Of a stretch of DNA of 8,344 bases, positions 7,021 to 8,344 are shown in pieces. Origin of the DNA: Pseudobdellovibrionaceae bacterium (GTDB lineage: Bacteria > Bdellovibrionota > Bdellovibrionia > Bdellovibrionales > Bdellovibrionaceae); the NCBI GenBank assembly GCA_014376325.1, contig JACMRP010000158.1:1-8344 (forward strand). The letters run 5' to 3'. Position 1 is the stretch's first letter, and every line of letters begins with the position of its first letter. The notes under the pieces were generated by a model that did no database searches, was not told where the DNA came from, and saw only the letters and a list, made by a program, of their open reading frames with translations. The translations under genes were made by a program, and so were the position numbers.

Positions 7021-8344
7021 TGCCGGCCCTGATTCAAACTGGATTATTGTTTTTCTCGGTGACGGCATTGACGGCCTGTTTTGGCGCCCTCATTAATGGA
7101 AGTTTGAGTCCCGTCATCGGTGTAACTTCGCTGTGTGCGGGGCTAGTTTATTGTTACTTCGATCGGCGTTTCGCTGCGACGAAGCGGATAGCCGTTAGGA
7201 AGCCGTTGGATTTAGTTACGAAGCTTCTGTACGGCATTATTTTGGGCGGCATTTACGCGCATTCGGTGTTTTTGTTTTACCAGAAGGATCCGTCTACGTG
7301 GTGGATTCAGAATATTTCTAATTTGGGCGATTTGTCCTTTCACTTCGGGACGATTCGGAACTTAGCAAGGGGAGTCCACTTCTGGCCCGAGAATCCAATT
7401 TTTTTGGGATTTCGGTTTCGTTATCCATTTGGAATGGATTTATTCAACGCAATTTTCGAAAACCTCGGCATCGCGATGCAGACCCATTTGCCGCTGGTGA
7501 CTTTCGCGGGCTTGGTGTTAACGATGGCGGCACTGCATTTTGCGGGCGGACCATTGCTGGTGTTTACCATCTTTTTTAGTGCAGGCTTTTTTAATTTTTT
7601 GCAGCCAGGGACTTGGGACCTTTACCGATTACAAGAAGGCCTAGATTTTAAGAATTTATTTTTAAGTGTTTTGGTCACCCAGCGGGGGTTCGTTTACGCC
7701 TTACCGGCCGGTGTATACCTTTATAAAGTTTTCGACGAAAATTTCCGCGGAGCTTGGTCACCATCGCGATTTGATAAAGTGAGTCTGGGTTTAATCTGGG
7801 GCGCACTGGGATTTTTTCACCTTCACAGTTTTTTTATCGTCAGTCTTTATTTGGGGCTACTGATTTTGTGGCGTCGGCAAATGCGCACGTGGCTGCCGAC
7901 CGTTTTGATGGCATTCTTTGTGGGACTGCCGTTCGTGTTGAATGCGTTAGTGCCCGAAGCCGGTATGAATGGATTTATTCACTGGAGCCGTGGATGGAAT
8001 CGTCAGCCGGGCGTGGACTACTTTACCTACTGGGTGCGCAACGTGGGACCTTGGCTGGTCGCGGTGGGCGCGGCGCTTTACACTTTTTACCGGGCTAAAG
8101 ATTGGCAAAAGTTTGTTCCGATCGCGTTTGCGCTGGCATTGTTCGCGCTGTTTGCACATTTGATCTTGGCGCCGTGGGAATGGGACAACATCAAGTTGTT
8201 GATTTGGTGTTACGTCTTCGCTTTGCTCGCGATGCAGGATTTTTTATGGAACAATCGTCCGGATTGGTTCCGCGCGGCCGTGTTTATCGTTTTCTGCTGG
8301 CCAGGATTTTTGTTGTTCGTGCATTCGCTTCCGCACGCGACCCG
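7020..8344 (+). CDS. Uncharacterised multi-spanning membrane protein, GT-C-like (3' partial)
   Basis: An uninterrupted frame of 441 codons that reaches the right edge without a stop, so the gene is cut off. It is very rich in Phe, Leu and Trp, with about ten hydrophobic segments (for example 5-25, 28-45, 68-86, 157-175, 177-192, 255-283, 292-309, 343-357, 366-382, 392-404). Motifs visible between spans are GDLSFH (103-108), RYPFGMDL (134-141), TQRGF (220-224), FFHLHSF (265-271) and WEWDNIK (386-392). From memory, the GDL..H, RYPFG.D and WDN.K pattern recurs in uncharacterised bacterial membrane proteins thought to be GT-C glycosyltransferases; D105-equivalent D104 and H108 would be loop candidates for catalysis. 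It overlaps the Agl23-like gene's stop and so is almost surely co-translated with it. No specific family name can be assigned safely, and the C-terminus is unseen. An alternative is a polytopic transporter-like protein. Confidence 0.75.
   Translation, partial: MPALIQTGLLFFSVTALTACFGALINGSLSPVIGVTSLCAGLVYCYFDRRFAATKRIAVRKPLDLVTKLLYGIILGGIYAHSVFLFYQKDPSTWWIQNISNLGDLSFHFGTIRNLARGVHFWPENPIFLGFRFRYPFGMDLFNAIFENLGIAMQTHLPLVTFAGLVLTMAALHFAGGPLLVFTIFFSAGFFNFLQPGTWDLYRLQEGLDFKNLFLSVLVTQRGFVYALPAGVYLYKVFDENFRGAWSPSRFDKVSLGLIWGALGFFHLHSFFIVSLYLGLLILWRRQMRTWLPTVLMAFFVGLPFVLNALVPEAGMNGFIHWSRGWNRQPGVDYFTYWVRNVGPWLVAVGAALYTFYRAKDWQKFVPIAFALALFALFAHLILAPWEWDNIKLLIWCYVFALLAMQDFLWNNRPDWFRAAVFIVFCWPGFLLFVHSLPHAT

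Overview
The window (8,344 bases, roughly balanced GC, almost fully coding) looks like chromosomal sequence of a Gram-negative, diderm bacterium. The combination of a batABCD operon, GC near 50 percent and an Agl23-type membrane glycosyltransferase suggests the Bdellovibrio group (Bdellovibrionota). That assignment is inference from gene content and style; there is no rRNA or other marker to prove it. No RNA gene, CRISPR array, insertion sequence, attachment site or origin is visible.

Bases 1-4754, + strand: a Bat (Bacteroides aerotolerance) operon, batA (5' end cut off by the window), batB, batC and batD. All four are fused head to tail by start/stop overlaps (TAATG, ATGA, then 17 nt), each downstream start having its own Shine-Dalgarno sequence. 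BatA and BatB are membrane-anchored von Willebrand A (VWA) proteins with intact metal-binding MIDAS residues. BatC is a membrane-anchored TPR protein with a striking lysine/aspartate tail. BatD is an exported beta-rich protein with one C-terminal membrane span and a cytoplasmic tail. The family picture is a MoxR-ATPase-linked envelope complex. The moxR and DUF58 genes that usually precede batA would lie just upstream of the window.

Bases 4719-5432, - strand: a small GT-A-type glycosyltransferase resembling polyprenyl-phosphate sugar synthases (DPM1/ALG5-like GT2). It converges on batD with a 36-nt tail-to-tail overlap and has an E-x-E where the family normally has D-x-D.

Bases 5476-8344, + strand, divergent from the previous gene across only 43 bases: an Agl23-family multi-spanning GT-C-like protein, followed with a 1-4-nt overlap by a second multi-spanning protein that runs off the right edge. 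The latter has motifs typical of uncharacterised GT-C-like membrane proteins. Together the three right-hand genes look like a small lipid-linked-sugar or glycan-transfer module: a cytoplasmic donor-making enzyme plus two membrane glycosyltransferase-like proteins that would act on the periplasmic side. The substrate and target are unknown.

There is no gene-free stretch above 300 bases. The only real intergenic gap is 5433-5475, which seems to carry back-to-back promoters with overlapping -10 elements. The rightward one is placed so that the Agl23-like mRNA would be leaderless.
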